From assembly GCF_042658685.1 (NCBI RefSeq), contig NZ_JBHSQY010000031.1: a stretch of 64,000 nt of DNA. One strand, given 5' to 3'. Positions 16,627 to 25,504 of this stretch are shown piece after piece. This DNA comes from Macrococcoides bohemicum. GTDB taxonomy: Bacteria > Bacillota > Bacilli > Staphylococcales > Staphylococcaceae. Position numbers and translations under genes: made by a program. A model generated the notes under the pieces. That model was not told the origin of the DNA and searched no databases. It saw nothing but the letters and a program-made list of their open reading frames with translations. Each line of letters starts with the position of its first letter. The stretch's first letter is position 1.

Positions 16627-16640
16627 ATAACTTTTTATTT

Positions 16641-16669
16641 GCGTGAAGTTTACACTTCACGCATTTTTT
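16641..16669 (+). terminator. Terminator after the FNT gene
   Basis: Perfect 9-bp stem GCGTGAAGT / ACTTCACGC with TTAC loop and a following T run, 15 bp after the stop. Its left part also lies in the 3' end of the convergent acetyltransferase remnant. Confidence 0.92.
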
Positions 16670-17134
16670 CACATTTTTTCACCTTGCAGTAAGCTGGGTA
16701 TCTTTCCCCCTCTACCTGATTACCTTGTACAAATCCAAGTTTTAAATACATGTCATGTGCAACGATATTAGGGACATCCACAAGTAACGTTATATATTTA
16801 ATATGCGGAAAATTACTCATAATAAATTCCGGTAAAGCAAATAATGCTTGTTTTGCATAACCTTGTCTTAAATGTCTGTTGTCAGTCGAAAAAGATCTTA
16901 AATATATACTGTTATCTACTTCAAATTTGCTTTCAAATTCGCTATGTTCATGTAACACAAAAATACAACAGGTATTCCCTCTTCATTTAGTCCAAAAATT
17001 GGTGTGCGATTAGTATCTTCTTTTGCCACATTGATATTTATTTCAGGACTTTTCACAAACTTTAGTTGTTCTTCAGTTAACTCAAATTGTTCAAGTAAAT
17101 CTTCGTGGTAATGGGTAGATCGAATAAGTTTCAT
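16650..17134 (-). pseudogene. GNAT acetyltransferase split by a one-base frameshift
   Basis: Two overlapping frames make one GNAT protein. The 5' frame (start 17134) gives MKLIRSTHYHEDLLEQFELT and GLNEEGIPVVF; the 3' frame continues LHEHSEFESKFEVDNSIYLR, an acetyl-CoA-loop-like segment STDNRHLRQGYAKQALFAL and NIVAHDMYLKLGFVQGNQ. Adding one T to the T5 tract (plus-strand A run at 16959-16963) joins them as VVFFVLHEHSE. The change could be a real mutation, a slippage-prone tract or a sequencing error in a homopolymer. Substrate unknown. Confidence 0.8.
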
Positions 17135-17258
17135 AAATTCCTCTCTAAAGTCATCTTATTTCATAAGGATTATTATTAAATTATAACAAATAGATATAAA
17201 TACTGTTTACTTCTATAGCTGCTAGGGAATACATTCAAAAAGTATATGGAGGGTTTCT

Positions 17259-18119
17259 ATGGACATTAACCAATATAAAGTAATACCTAATACTAAATTT
17301 GATTTTAATAATTATAAATCAACAGAAAATGAAAAACAAAATAATGATAAGATAAAAGCGGATATCGTACCTGTTTTAACAGAAAAACTTGAAAAACTCC
17401 ATCTAAAATTACATGCTGCTGAAAAAAATGGTATCATCGTTGTATTGCAGGCGCTAGATGCTGCCGGAAAAGATGAAGTTATCAGTTATATCTTCTCTAA
17501 CCTAAGTGCACAAGGATTAAAGACTACTTCTTTCGGTAAGCCGAATGACACAGAGCTTAAACACGACTATTTATGGCGTTATCATGAAGGGTTACCTGAG
17601 CGTGGGCAAATTGGAATTTTTAATCGTTCATACTATGAAGATGTACTTGCGCCAAGAATACATGATTCTGTTGCGACACACGAAACACCAAATAATGAAG
17701 TAGATGAATCAATTTGGAAAACACGATATCGTCAAATCAATGATTATGAACGTTATTTAACTGAAAATGGATTTGAAGTGATTAAATTCTTCTTCAACAT
17801 GTCAAAAGATGAGCAACGTGATCGTTTACTTGAGCGAATGACTAATAAAGATAAGAACTGGGAATTTTCATTCAATGACGTAAAAGAGCGTGAGTATTGG
17901 GATGACTACCAAAAAATATTCTCTGAAATGTTAGAAGCTACATCTACTGAACATAGTCCGTGGTTCATTTTACCTGCAGATGATGAATGGCATACAAGAC
18001 GTATCGTTACAGAAGTTATGATAGATACTATTGAGCGATTGAAACCTGAGTTTCCTGAAATTTCACAAGAAGATCAAGAGAAACTAGAGGAATATATCAA
18101 TAAATTAAAAAATAACTAG
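17259..18119 (+). CDS. Polyphosphate kinase 2 family protein
   Basis: 286 residues. It has the PPK2 P-loop VVLQALDAAGKDEVISYIFS at about 61-80, the following FGKPNDTELKHDYLWRYH, the Walker-B/lid segment IGIFNRSYYEDVLAPRIH, and the basic lid DRLLERMTNKDKNWEFS. PPK2 enzymes transfer phosphate between polyphosphate and nucleoside di- or monophosphates; the class (ADP or AMP) is not decided by what I can see. GGAGGG precedes the ATG. The gene is monocistronic and ends 75 bp before the SAM riboswitch. Confidence 0.92.
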   Translation: MDINQYKVIPNTKFDFNNYKSTENEKQNNDKIKADIVPVLTEKLEKLHLKLHAAEKNGIIVVLQALDAAGKDEVISYIFSNLSAQGLKTTSFGKPNDTELKHDYLWRYHEGLPERGQIGIFNRSYYEDVLAPRIHDSVATHETPNNEVDESIWKTRYRQINDYERYLTENGFEVIKFFFNMSKDEQRDRLLERMTNKDKNWEFSFNDVKEREYWDDYQKIFSEMLEATSTEHSPWFILPADDEWHTRRIVTEVMIDTIERLKPEFPEISQEDQEKLEEYINKLKNN

Positions 18120-18194
18120 CAAATAATTTTAAAATAAATATTTGACAATTCAGAATAATCGTTTTAGAATTATGTTTAATTCTTACAACTAAAT

Positions 18195-18332
18195 ATTACT
18201 TATCCAGAGTGGTGGAGGGACTGGCCCTATGAAGCCCAGCAACCTATTCAATTAGGTGCTAATTCCAGCAGGTGTAACCTGAAAGATGAGCTTATGAGTC
18301 TACTTCTTTGAGGTAGGCTCATTTTTTTGCTC
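18195..18332 (+). promoter_or_regulatory. SAM-I riboswitch (S box) with terminator
   Basis: Conserved S-box blocks in order: CTTATCCAGAGTGGTGGAGG, GACTGGCCCTATGAAGCCC, AGCAACCT, GGTGCTAATTCCAGCAGG and GAAAGATGAG, followed by a hairpin GAGTCTACTT / AGGTAGGCTC and a T run. It precedes metY and metA, so SAM should terminate transcription of the methionine genes. Confidence 0.97.
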
Positions 18333-18383
18333 CTCTTATTAAATTTAGTGTGGAATACAATTTAATGCCAGGAGGAATTTATA

Positions 18384-19661
18384 ATGACAAAACAGTACAG
18401 ATTTGAAACTTTGCAAGTTCACGCAGGACAAGTCATCGACAAGGAAACGAACGCACGTGCACTCCCTATTTATCAAACAACATCATTTACATTCAATGAT
18501 ACGGAACATGCTGCAAATCTCTTCGGTTTAAAGGAATTAGGTAACATATATTCAAGACTTACAAATCCTACAACAGCTGCTTTCGAGACACGTGTTGCTG
18601 AACTTGAAGGTGGCGTAGCCGGTGTCGCAGTGGCTTCAGGAATGGCTGCCATTACTTATGCAATACAAACTATTGCGAACAGCGGTGACCACATTGTAGC
18701 AACTACAAGCTTATATGGCGGAACACACACTTTATTTGAACACACATTCAAGAAATTCGGTATTGAAGCAACACTCGTGGATACGACAAATTTAGAACAT
18801 GTAAAAGAAGCATTAAAAGAAAATACGAAAGCTATTTTTGTAGAAACTATCGGTAATCCCGAAGGAAATGTTGAAGATATTGAAGCACTTGCAAACATTG
18901 CACATAATCATGGTATTCCTTTAATCGTCGATAATACTTTTGCTTCTCCTTATCTGTGTCGTCCAATTGAGTTTGGCGCAGATATTGTCGTACATTCCGC
19001 AACTAAATTTATAGGAGGACATGGTACTTCAATTGGTGGGGTCATTATTGACAGTGGCAATTTTGACTGGAATAACGGTATGTTTAAAAACTTATCAGAA
19101 CCTGATCCTAGCTATCATAATCTCGTTTTTACCGAAGCTTTTGGTGAAGCAGCCTATGCTTTTAAAATACGTACAACACTACTCAGAGATACTGGTGCAG
19201 CAATTTCACCGTTCAATTCATTTCTATTAACTCAAGGATTAGAAACACTTTCGCTTCGTGTAGAGCGTCACGTGGAAAATACAAAAAAAGTAATCGCGTT
19301 TCTTTCAAATCACGATAAAGTCGCGTGGATTAAATATGCAGATACACCAGAGAGTCCACACAAAACATTACAAGAAAAATATTTACCTAAAGGTGCAGGT
19401 TCTATCTTTACGTTCGGAGTTAAGGGTGGACGTGAAGCTGGTAAGAAGTTTATCGAATCACTTGAGCTCTTCTCTTTACTTGCAAATGTTGGAGATGCAA
19501 AATCACTTATCATTCATCCCGCTTCTACTACACATGCACAACTTACAGAAGCTGAACAGCTCGCAGCAGGTGTAAGTCCAGAAACGATTCGAATTTCTAT
19601 TGGTATTGAACATATTGATGATATCATCGCAGACCTGGAACAAGGATTAAGTGTGATTTAA
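18384..19661 (+). CDS. metY: O-acetylhomoserine aminocarboxypropyltransferase (sulfhydrylase)
   Basis: 425 residues, typical for MetY of the Cys/Met-metabolism PLP enzymes. It has YSRLTNPTTAAFETRVAELEGG, the PLP-binding Asp region IVDNTFASPYLCRP and the Schiff-base Lys in VVHSATKFIGGHG at about 215, plus the C-terminal ETIRISIGIEHIDDI. It makes homocysteine (or methionine directly) from O-acetylhomoserine and sulfide or methanethiol. The next gene supplies the acylated homoserine and begins immediately after the stop, so the two form a SAM-controlled operon. AGGAGG precedes the ATG. Confidence 0.95.
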   Translation: MTKQYRFETLQVHAGQVIDKETNARALPIYQTTSFTFNDTEHAANLFGLKELGNIYSRLTNPTTAAFETRVAELEGGVAGVAVASGMAAITYAIQTIANSGDHIVATTSLYGGTHTLFEHTFKKFGIEATLVDTTNLEHVKEALKENTKAIFVETIGNPEGNVEDIEALANIAHNHGIPLIVDNTFASPYLCRPIEFGADIVVHSATKFIGGHGTSIGGVIIDSGNFDWNNGMFKNLSEPDPSYHNLVFTEAFGEAAYAFKIRTTLLRDTGAAISPFNSFLLTQGLETLSLRVERHVENTKKVIAFLSNHDKVAWIKYADTPESPHKTLQEKYLPKGAGSIFTFGVKGGREAGKKFIESLELFSLLANVGDAKSLIIHPASTTHAQLTEAEQLAAGVSPETIRISIGIEHIDDIIADLEQGLSVI

Positions 19662-20447
19662 TTGAATATTCCTCGTATCCTTATCATTAATTTAATGCCA
19701 AATAAATTCGAGACGGAACTGCAATTTAAACATCATTTTAAAACAGCTATGATTGATTTTTTATATTTAAAGACACATCGAGCAAATACTGAAAAGAGAA
19801 ATTATGCTATGCAACATTATATAAATTTCGACCAAGCTAAACAACACGATTATGATGCGTTAATCGTAACAGGAGCACCTGTAGAGCATCTCCCTTTTGC
19901 ATCTGTGTATTATTATGATGAACTTAAAAGCATCATAGATTGGTCTAAAGCACAACAACAAACGCGTTTATTTATTTGCTGGGCAACACAATTTGCACTA
20001 CATCACTATTACAATATTGAGAAATTCACTTTTAAAGGTAATGATAAATTGTTTGGCGTTTATTCTTATGATGTTCTAGCAGATCATCCTTTAACAAAAA
20101 ATTTTCAAAGCTATTATATACCCCAATCTCGTTATACTAATTTTGGGATACAGGATATTAAAGATAAGACTGACTTAACCATAATCAGCACTCATCCTGA
20201 ATTTGGTGCAGATTTATTAATTTCAAAAGATAATAAAGACATTTATATAAATGGTCATTTAGAGTATGCACCTAATACGCTTCATACGGAATATATTCGT
20301 GATTGCAAAAAAGGGCTAACAATTTCATTACCTGAAAATTACTATGCTCATGATAATTCTAGTAATTTGGTAATGCGACGTTGGAAGCCTTTTGCTGATT
20401 CATTTTTCAATGCCTTTGTAACTATGGTTACTGATAAAAGCAAGTAA
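19662..20447 (+). CDS. metA: Homoserine O-acyltransferase MetA-like, short N-terminus
   Basis: 261 residues starting with TTG directly after the metY stop. Family features are clear: ILIINLMPNKFETE, DALIVTGAPVEHLPF, the catalytic Cys in RLFICWATQFALHH, SRYTNFG, and the catalytic His-Glu pair in INGHLEYAPNTL. Known MetA proteins are about 300 residues; here roughly 30 N-terminal residues are missing, because the homologous region begins at the first codons. No in-frame start exists upstream that does not lie within metY. It is likely functional because all catalytic residues remain. Acetyl- versus succinyl-CoA use cannot be decided; pairing with MetY favours acetyl. Confidence 0.88.
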   Translation: MNIPRILIINLMPNKFETELQFKHHFKTAMIDFLYLKTHRANTEKRNYAMQHYINFDQAKQHDYDALIVTGAPVEHLPFASVYYYDELKSIIDWSKAQQQTRLFICWATQFALHHYYNIEKFTFKGNDKLFGVYSYDVLADHPLTKNFQSYYIPQSRYTNFGIQDIKDKTDLTIISTHPEFGADLLISKDNKDIYINGHLEYAPNTLHTEYIRDCKKGLTISLPENYYAHDNSSNLVMRRWKPFADSFFNAFVTMVTDKSK

Positions 20448-20573
20448 TAATATTAAAAATTCACAAAAATTTAATCATTGTGTTAATTCCTATTAAATAC
20501 ATTCCTTTCGTTAGAATTACTTAATTATTTGCGTTACGATAAGAGTAATACTATGCGCAAAGGAATGTTCATT

Positions 20574-23228
20574 ATGAAAAATGAAAAATGGTATCAACTC
20601 ACGATCGATGACACGATCCTTGCATTTCACACCTCTATAAAAAGCGGTTTGTCCCATGAACAAGTTGAAGCAAACCGGTTAACTTATGGTCTTAATGCAC
20701 TTCCAGCAAAGCGAGAAAAACCTAAAATCATTAAGTTTTTCGGCCACTTTAACGATATTTTAATATATGTATTACTAATTGCTGCAGCTATTACAGGATT
20801 TTTAGGACACTTTCTCGATATGTCGGTTATCATTCTTGTTGCAGTTATTAATGCAATCATTGGTTATGTACAGGAATCTCGTGCTGAAAAAGCTTTAGAA
20901 AGCATTCGTAAAATGATGACGAGTGAGGCTGTAGTAATTCGTGATGGCCGTAGTCAAACTATTCCCGGCGAACAATTGACAATCGGAGATATCGTTATTT
21001 TATCATCCGGTGAGAAGATACCTGCAGACTTACGTTTAATCGAAGCGAATAATCTAAAGATTGAAGAGTCTGCTTTAACCGGCGAATCTGTCCCAGTCCA
21101 AAAAAATACATGTAAAATCTCAGAAGATGCTGCACTCGGTGATAGAAAAAATATGGCTTATTCAAGCTCATCTATTACTTCAGGTTCTGGGATAGGTGTA
21201 GTTGTTGCAATCGGAAAAGACACTGAACTTGGTAAAATTAATCAGGCAATGACTGACACAGAACAGATGACGACCCCATTGATGCAACAAACGGGTCAAT
21301 TCGGTAAATCAGTGAGTATTGGTATTGTTGTAATTTCTATCGCAATTTATTTATTTGGTTTGTTTTATCACAATTATCCAGCAGACGAACTAATCTTATC
21401 TGTTATCGCGCTTGCAGTTGGTGCTATACCTGAAGGATTACCTGCTGTTATTTCAATTATTTTAGCACTTGGCGTACAGTCGATGGCAAAGAATAATGCA
21501 ATCGTAAAGAACTTGCCTTCAGTGGAAACTTTAGGTTCAGTTTCAGTTATTTGTACCGATAAAACTGGTACGCTTACAAAAAACGAAATGACTGTGACTT
21601 CAATTGATTTAATGCATAATCGTTATAAAGTTACGGGCACAGGTTATGAGCCAATCGGAGAAATTATACCCGAGCTAACTGAAACACCCGAAACAGAACA
21701 AGAATTATACCAGTTCCTAACATGCGTCAAAACAGTCAATGAAGCACGTCTCTCACAAGATGAAAATGGTCATTTTCAAATTACCGGTGAGCCTACTGAA
21801 GGCTGCTTAATGACACTCGCCCAAAAAACTGATTTAGAAATTCCAAACTTACAGGCAATCGGTAAAATCCCTTTTGATTCACTATATAAATATATGGCAT
21901 ATCTCGTCGAAGATCAGGGCAAGAAACGTATTTATATTAAAGGAGCACCTGACAGAATATTCGATCGTGTATTTACCAATGCTGATGATAGACAAGTATG
22001 GGAAGATAAATTAAGTGTAATCGCTAAAGAAGGTAAACGATTAATTGCTGCAGGATATAAAGATGTGCCTAATGATACAACTACACTTTCACATGACGAT
22101 TTACAAAGTGGCATCACTTTACTTGGGTTAGTAGGGATTATAGATCCACCACGTGAATCTTCAATAAAAGCGGTAAATGAATGTCAAAAAGCTGGAATTG
22201 CAGTAAAAATGATTACAGGTGACCATAAAGAAACTGCAATGGCGATTGGGAAACAACTCGGAATCGGTGATGGTACAAAGGCTATCGAAGGTCGCGAACT
22301 AGATAATATGGATGAAGAAACACTATACCAATCAGCGATTGAATACGATGTGTTTGCAAGAACAAGTCCGGAGAATAAATTACAACTCGTAAAAGCATTG
22401 CAAAAACATGACGAAATAACATCGATGACCGGTGATGGTGTTAACGACGCACCAGCATTAAAACGCGCCGATATCGGTGTTGCAATGGGCATTAAAGGAA
22501 CTGAAGTGTCTAAAGATGCTGCGCGTATGATACTGGTTGATGATAATTTTGAAACAATTGTAGATGCAGTACGTGAAGGACGTCGTGTCTATGATAATCT
22601 GAAGAAAACAATACTATTCATTTTACCGACAAACGGTTCTCAAGGATTACTCATTTTAACAGCGATTCTATTTGGTATTTCCATACCACTTACTCCTGTC
22701 CAAGTACTTTGGGTGAACATGGTAACAGCGATTACCATATCTTTTGCGCTTGCATTTGAACCACTAGAACCTGGTGCAATGAACAGAAAGCCAAGGCATA
22801 AATCTACACCGCTACTAAGTAATTATTTCTTATTTAGAATACTACTCGTATCAGTCATTGTAGCTGGTGGAATACTTCTTGCAAATATGTACTTGAGCCA
22901 TCTAAATTTACATAAAACTGTACTGAATACAATCACATTGCAATCACTAGTATTTGCATTAATCTTCCATCTATTTAATTGCCGACACTTAAATCAATTT
23001 GCAATCAATCAAGATTTCTTTAAGAACAAAGTCGCATTTATCGTAACTGGTTTACTCATCACACTACAATTACTCATTACGTATGTGCCATTCTTTAATA
23101 CGATATTAAAAACTGCCCCACTGACATTTTCACAATGGATGATTCCCATAGGTATCGGAACTGCTGTTTTTATCCTGATTGAAATCGAGAAATGGGTCAC
23201 AAGAAACATATTTAAATATGAAGCATAA
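20574..23228 (+). CDS. P2-type cation-transporting ATPase (calcium type)
   Basis: 884 residues from ATG 20574, preceded by AAAGGA; an upstream in-frame ATG at 20529 has no site. Domains follow the P2A/P2B order: N-terminal cation-ATPase domain with LTYGLNALP, actuator TGES motif in ESALTGESVPVQ, membrane motif AIPEGLPAVISI, phosphorylation DKTGTLTKNEMT, nucleotide-binding KGAPD, hinge TGDGVNDAPALKRADIG, and four C-terminal helices. The GAIPEGLP helix 4 with helix 6 NMVTAI resembles calcium pumps such as Listeria LMCA1. It would export calcium or a similar divalent ion; specificity is inferred. It ends before a large hairpin element. Confidence 0.9.
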   Translation: MKNEKWYQLTIDDTILAFHTSIKSGLSHEQVEANRLTYGLNALPAKREKPKIIKFFGHFNDILIYVLLIAAAITGFLGHFLDMSVIILVAVINAIIGYVQESRAEKALESIRKMMTSEAVVIRDGRSQTIPGEQLTIGDIVILSSGEKIPADLRLIEANNLKIEESALTGESVPVQKNTCKISEDAALGDRKNMAYSSSSITSGSGIGVVVAIGKDTELGKINQAMTDTEQMTTPLMQQTGQFGKSVSIGIVVISIAIYLFGLFYHNYPADELILSVIALAVGAIPEGLPAVISIILALGVQSMAKNNAIVKNLPSVETLGSVSVICTDKTGTLTKNEMTVTSIDLMHNRYKVTGTGYEPIGEIIPELTETPETEQELYQFLTCVKTVNEARLSQDENGHFQITGEPTEGCLMTLAQKTDLEIPNLQAIGKIPFDSLYKYMAYLVEDQGKKRIYIKGAPDRIFDRVFTNADDRQVWEDKLSVIAKEGKRLIAAGYKDVPNDTTTLSHDDLQSGITLLGLVGIIDPPRESSIKAVNECQKAGIAVKMITGDHKETAMAIGKQLGIGDGTKAIEGRELDNMDEETLYQSAIEYDVFARTSPENKLQLVKALQKHDEITSMTGDGVNDAPALKRADIGVAMGIKGTEVSKDAARMILVDDNFETIVDAVREGRRVYDNLKKTILFILPTNGSQGLLILTAILFGISIPLTPVQVLWVNMVTAITISFALAFEPLEPGAMNRKPRHKSTPLLSNYFLFRILLVSVIVAGGILLANMYLSHLNLHKTVLNTITLQSLVFALIFHLFNCRHLNQFAINQDFFKNKVAFIVTGLLITLQLLITYVPFFNTILKTAPLTFSQWMIPIGIGTAVFILIEIEKWVTRNIFKYEA

Positions 23229-23231
23229 CTA

Positions 23232-23395
23232 TGATGAGAGGCTGGGACAGAAGTGTTCTGCCACAAGCAAAAACCGAACAAAACTAATAAATCGTTCTTT
23301 GATTTATAGTTTTTTGTTCGGTTTTTGTCGTAGGGGCAACTTCTGTTCCGCCGTTTAAGCTGTTAAACAGAAGAGGGCTAAGACTCATGTCGCAC
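23232..23395. repeat. Large inverted-repeat element (GGCTGGGACAGAA type)
   Basis: The element opens with GAGGCTGGGACAGAAG and returns with CTTCTGTTCCGCC about 100 bp later, forming an outer stem. Inside is a near-perfect inner stem of about 23 bp: AAAAACCGAACAAAAC... against ...GTTTTTTGTTCGGTTTTT. Intergenic sequences beginning GGCTGGGACA are, from memory, recurrent in staphylococcal and macrococcal genomes. It lies between convergent genes (ATPase and hssS), so it may act as a two-way terminator. Confidence 0.75.
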
Positions 23396-23406
23396 CCGCT
23401 TATTTA

Positions 23407-24759
23407 TTAAAGTAATTCAATTATTATCGTTGTTCCTTTATCTATCTCACTATCGATATCGATAGTAAAGTCATGTACATCTAAAATCACTTTTACGATT
23501 GCCATTCCTAATCCATTTGATGTGATATTATCTTCGTTCACATTCGACTTATAGAAACGCTCAAAAATCATTTTTCTCGTCTCATCAGTCATCCCATAGC
23601 CATGATCTTCAATAATGAATAGTTTATTATCCTGTTCTTCTTTCAGTTCAATATGAATTTCACTGTCATTCGGACTATATTTAATCGCATTCGATAATAA
23701 ATTAGTAATCATTTGATAGCATAGATCTCTATTTCCCAGGACATATACATCTTCTAACGTGGTACTCAAAAATATATCTTTCTGATTAATTGTATACATA
23801 TTATCTCGAATAACTTCCTGAATAAGCATTTTAAAATTAAAGTTTTGTTTCGTTAATGATATTTTATTCTGCTCAATTGAGGCTAAAAGTAATAACTGCT
23901 TCGTCAGACCACTTAAACGTAATGATTGATGTTCAATCTGATTAAGTAAACTCAAATCTTCTGTATCTTTGAATTTATTTATTTGCCCGATTAAGTTAGT
24001 AATCGGAGATTGTATTTCATGACTTACATTTGCCACAAATCGCTGATTGATTTCTTCATGTTGCTTAATCTTCTTACTCATCTCATTCATTTCTTCAGCA
24101 AGAACACCTAATTCATCTTTACGATCAACCGTTGTTTGGTAACCACTTTGTTCACCAATGCGTTGCGCGGCTTTTTTTAGTTCGATTACCGGGTGCACAA
24201 TATATTTTGATGAAATAAAGACAAGTAACATCGATATAAGAATAGTTAATACAAGCAATACTGCTAAAAATGAGCGGAATTCATTCATACTTTCGCCAAC
24301 ATCGGGTCTTATAAATACTGTATATTGCTGATGATTGATGCGCATTTTCGTTCCTACTGTATTGCTTGATTCATTATCAAAAAATCCAGTGATGAATAGA
24401 TTGAATGGTCGATTTTTAATACCGTGATAAACGCCGTCTCGTTCCATTTTAATTTCATCTAATCTAAGGTTATCTATCCTGAACTTTGTGCCATAATTCT
24501 GTTTTGAATCGTTGTTATTAATCGCCAGTACTTGAAAATTCAAATTTCCAAGTTGGGTAAAGAATTCTTGTGGTTTTATTTGAGGGTGTTTTTCAATATA
24601 TTTTTTTTGAGATAATAGTACTTGCGTTACCCTTGCATCATTTTGTTCTTTCAATGTGACGTGATAATACATATTAGCAATAACAAAAGCAATTACTGCA
24701 CTAATGAGCATGACATGGAGCGTTGTAACAATAAACCTTGTTGATAAATGTTTAAACAT
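23407..24759 (-). CDS. hssS: Haem sensor histidine kinase HssS
   Basis: 450 residues. A membrane helix at about 10-32, an extracytoplasmic sensor of ~130 residues, a second helix at about 163-185, a HAMP domain, the HisKA box with the phospho-acceptor in FVANVSHEIQSPITNLIG, then the ATP-binding N, G1 and G2 boxes (NLLSNAIKYSP, IEDHGYGMTD, NGLGMAIVKVI). Its gene overlaps hssR by 8 bp. Assignment to HssS rests on the linked HssR-type direct repeat and the divergent hrtBA genes. It senses haem-induced membrane stress. Confidence 0.92.
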   Translation of the reverse strand: MFKHLSTRFIVTTLHVMLISAVIAFVIANMYYHVTLKEQNDARVTQVLLSQKKYIEKHPQIKPQEFFTQLGNLNFQVLAINNNDSKQNYGTKFRIDNLRLDEIKMERDGVYHGIKNRPFNLFITGFFDNESSNTVGTKMRINHQQYTVFIRPDVGESMNEFRSFLAVLLVLTILISMLLVFISSKYIVHPVIELKKAAQRIGEQSGYQTTVDRKDELGVLAEEMNEMSKKIKQHEEINQRFVANVSHEIQSPITNLIGQINKFKDTEDLSLLNQIEHQSLRLSGLTKQLLLLASIEQNKISLTKQNFNFKMLIQEVIRDNMYTINQKDIFLSTTLEDVYVLGNRDLCYQMITNLLSNAIKYSPNDSEIHIELKEEQDNKLFIIEDHGYGMTDETRKMIFERFYKSNVNEDNITSNGLGMAIVKVILDVHDFTIDIDSEIDKGTTIIIELL

Positions 24760-25423
24760 GATGCACCTTATACCCTAAACCACGTACTGTTACGATTTCC
24801 ATTTGCGTATCATAATTTTCTAATCGCTTCCGTATGCGTTTAATATGAACATCCACGGTACGTTCATCTCCCTCAAAATCCAGTCCCCAAATTGCTTCAA
24901 TTAATTGCTCTCGAGTAGCGATATTAGGTTGGTGTTTAACTAAATAATACAGAAGTTCAAATTCTTTTCGCGGCAAATAAAGTGTGTCCTGATGAATATG
25001 AAGTTCATATGTATCCTGATCAAGTTCCACATTACCTATTTTTATCGATGTGATATCTAAGTTATAACGTTTTAAGATTGCATTCGCTCTAAAAAGTAAT
25101 TCGTCAAACTCAAAAGGCTTTGTAACATAGTCATCGCTACCCGTTTCAAAAGCGATGCGTTTATCACCCAATGCATCACGTGCTGTAAGCATAATAACCG
25201 GTAGTTGATAACTTTCTTTTATGGTTTCACACAATTCAAACCCGTTCATCCCCGGCATCATAATATCAACTACACACAAATCTATCTTCTCATTTTCCAG
25301 TACTTTAAGAGCAACCTCTCCACTTTCCGCACTAAATACTTCATAATGATGTTTTATAAATCCTTCCACTACTTGATTTCTTATACTTTGTTCATCATCT
25401 ACAATTAAAATTTTATTTTTCAT
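24752..25423 (-). CDS. hssR: Haem response regulator HssR
   Basis: 223 residues of the OmpR/PhoB type, started at ATG 25423 behind AAAGGAG. The receiver has the acidic pair in LIVDDEQ, the phospho-Asp in LCVVDIMMPGMNGFE, and the Lys in DYVTKPF. The C-terminal winged helix includes LPRKEFELLYYLVKHQPNIATRE. HssR, phosphorylated by HssS, activates hrtBA in response to haem. The cognate direct repeat starts 15 bp upstream of its own start codon, in the shared divergent promoter region, so self-regulation is possible. Confidence 0.95.
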   Translation of the reverse strand: MKNKILIVDDEQSIRNQVVEGFIKHHYEVFSAESGEVALKVLENEKIDLCVVDIMMPGMNGFELCETIKESYQLPVIMLTARDALGDKRIAFETGSDDYVTKPFEFDELLFRANAILKRYNLDITSIKIGNVELDQDTYELHIHQDTLYLPRKEFELLYYLVKHQPNIATREQLIEAIWGLDFEGDERTVDVHIKRIRKRLENYDTQMEIVTVRGLGYKVHHV

Positions 25424-25438
25424 CCAATATACTCCTTT

Positions 25439-25458
25439 GTTCATATTCTGTTCATATT
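25439..25458. promoter_or_regulatory. HssR direct-repeat binding site
   Basis: GTTCATATT, 2 bp, GTTCATATT: an exact copy of the direct repeat described for the Staphylococcus aureus hrtAB promoter. It sits between the divergent hssR and hrtB genes, just upstream of a TATGAT -10-like element for hrtB. Confidence 0.93.
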
Positions 25459-25504
25459 GATTGTTTATGATAACACTATCAACAAAACGAGAAGGGTGAT
25501 CATT

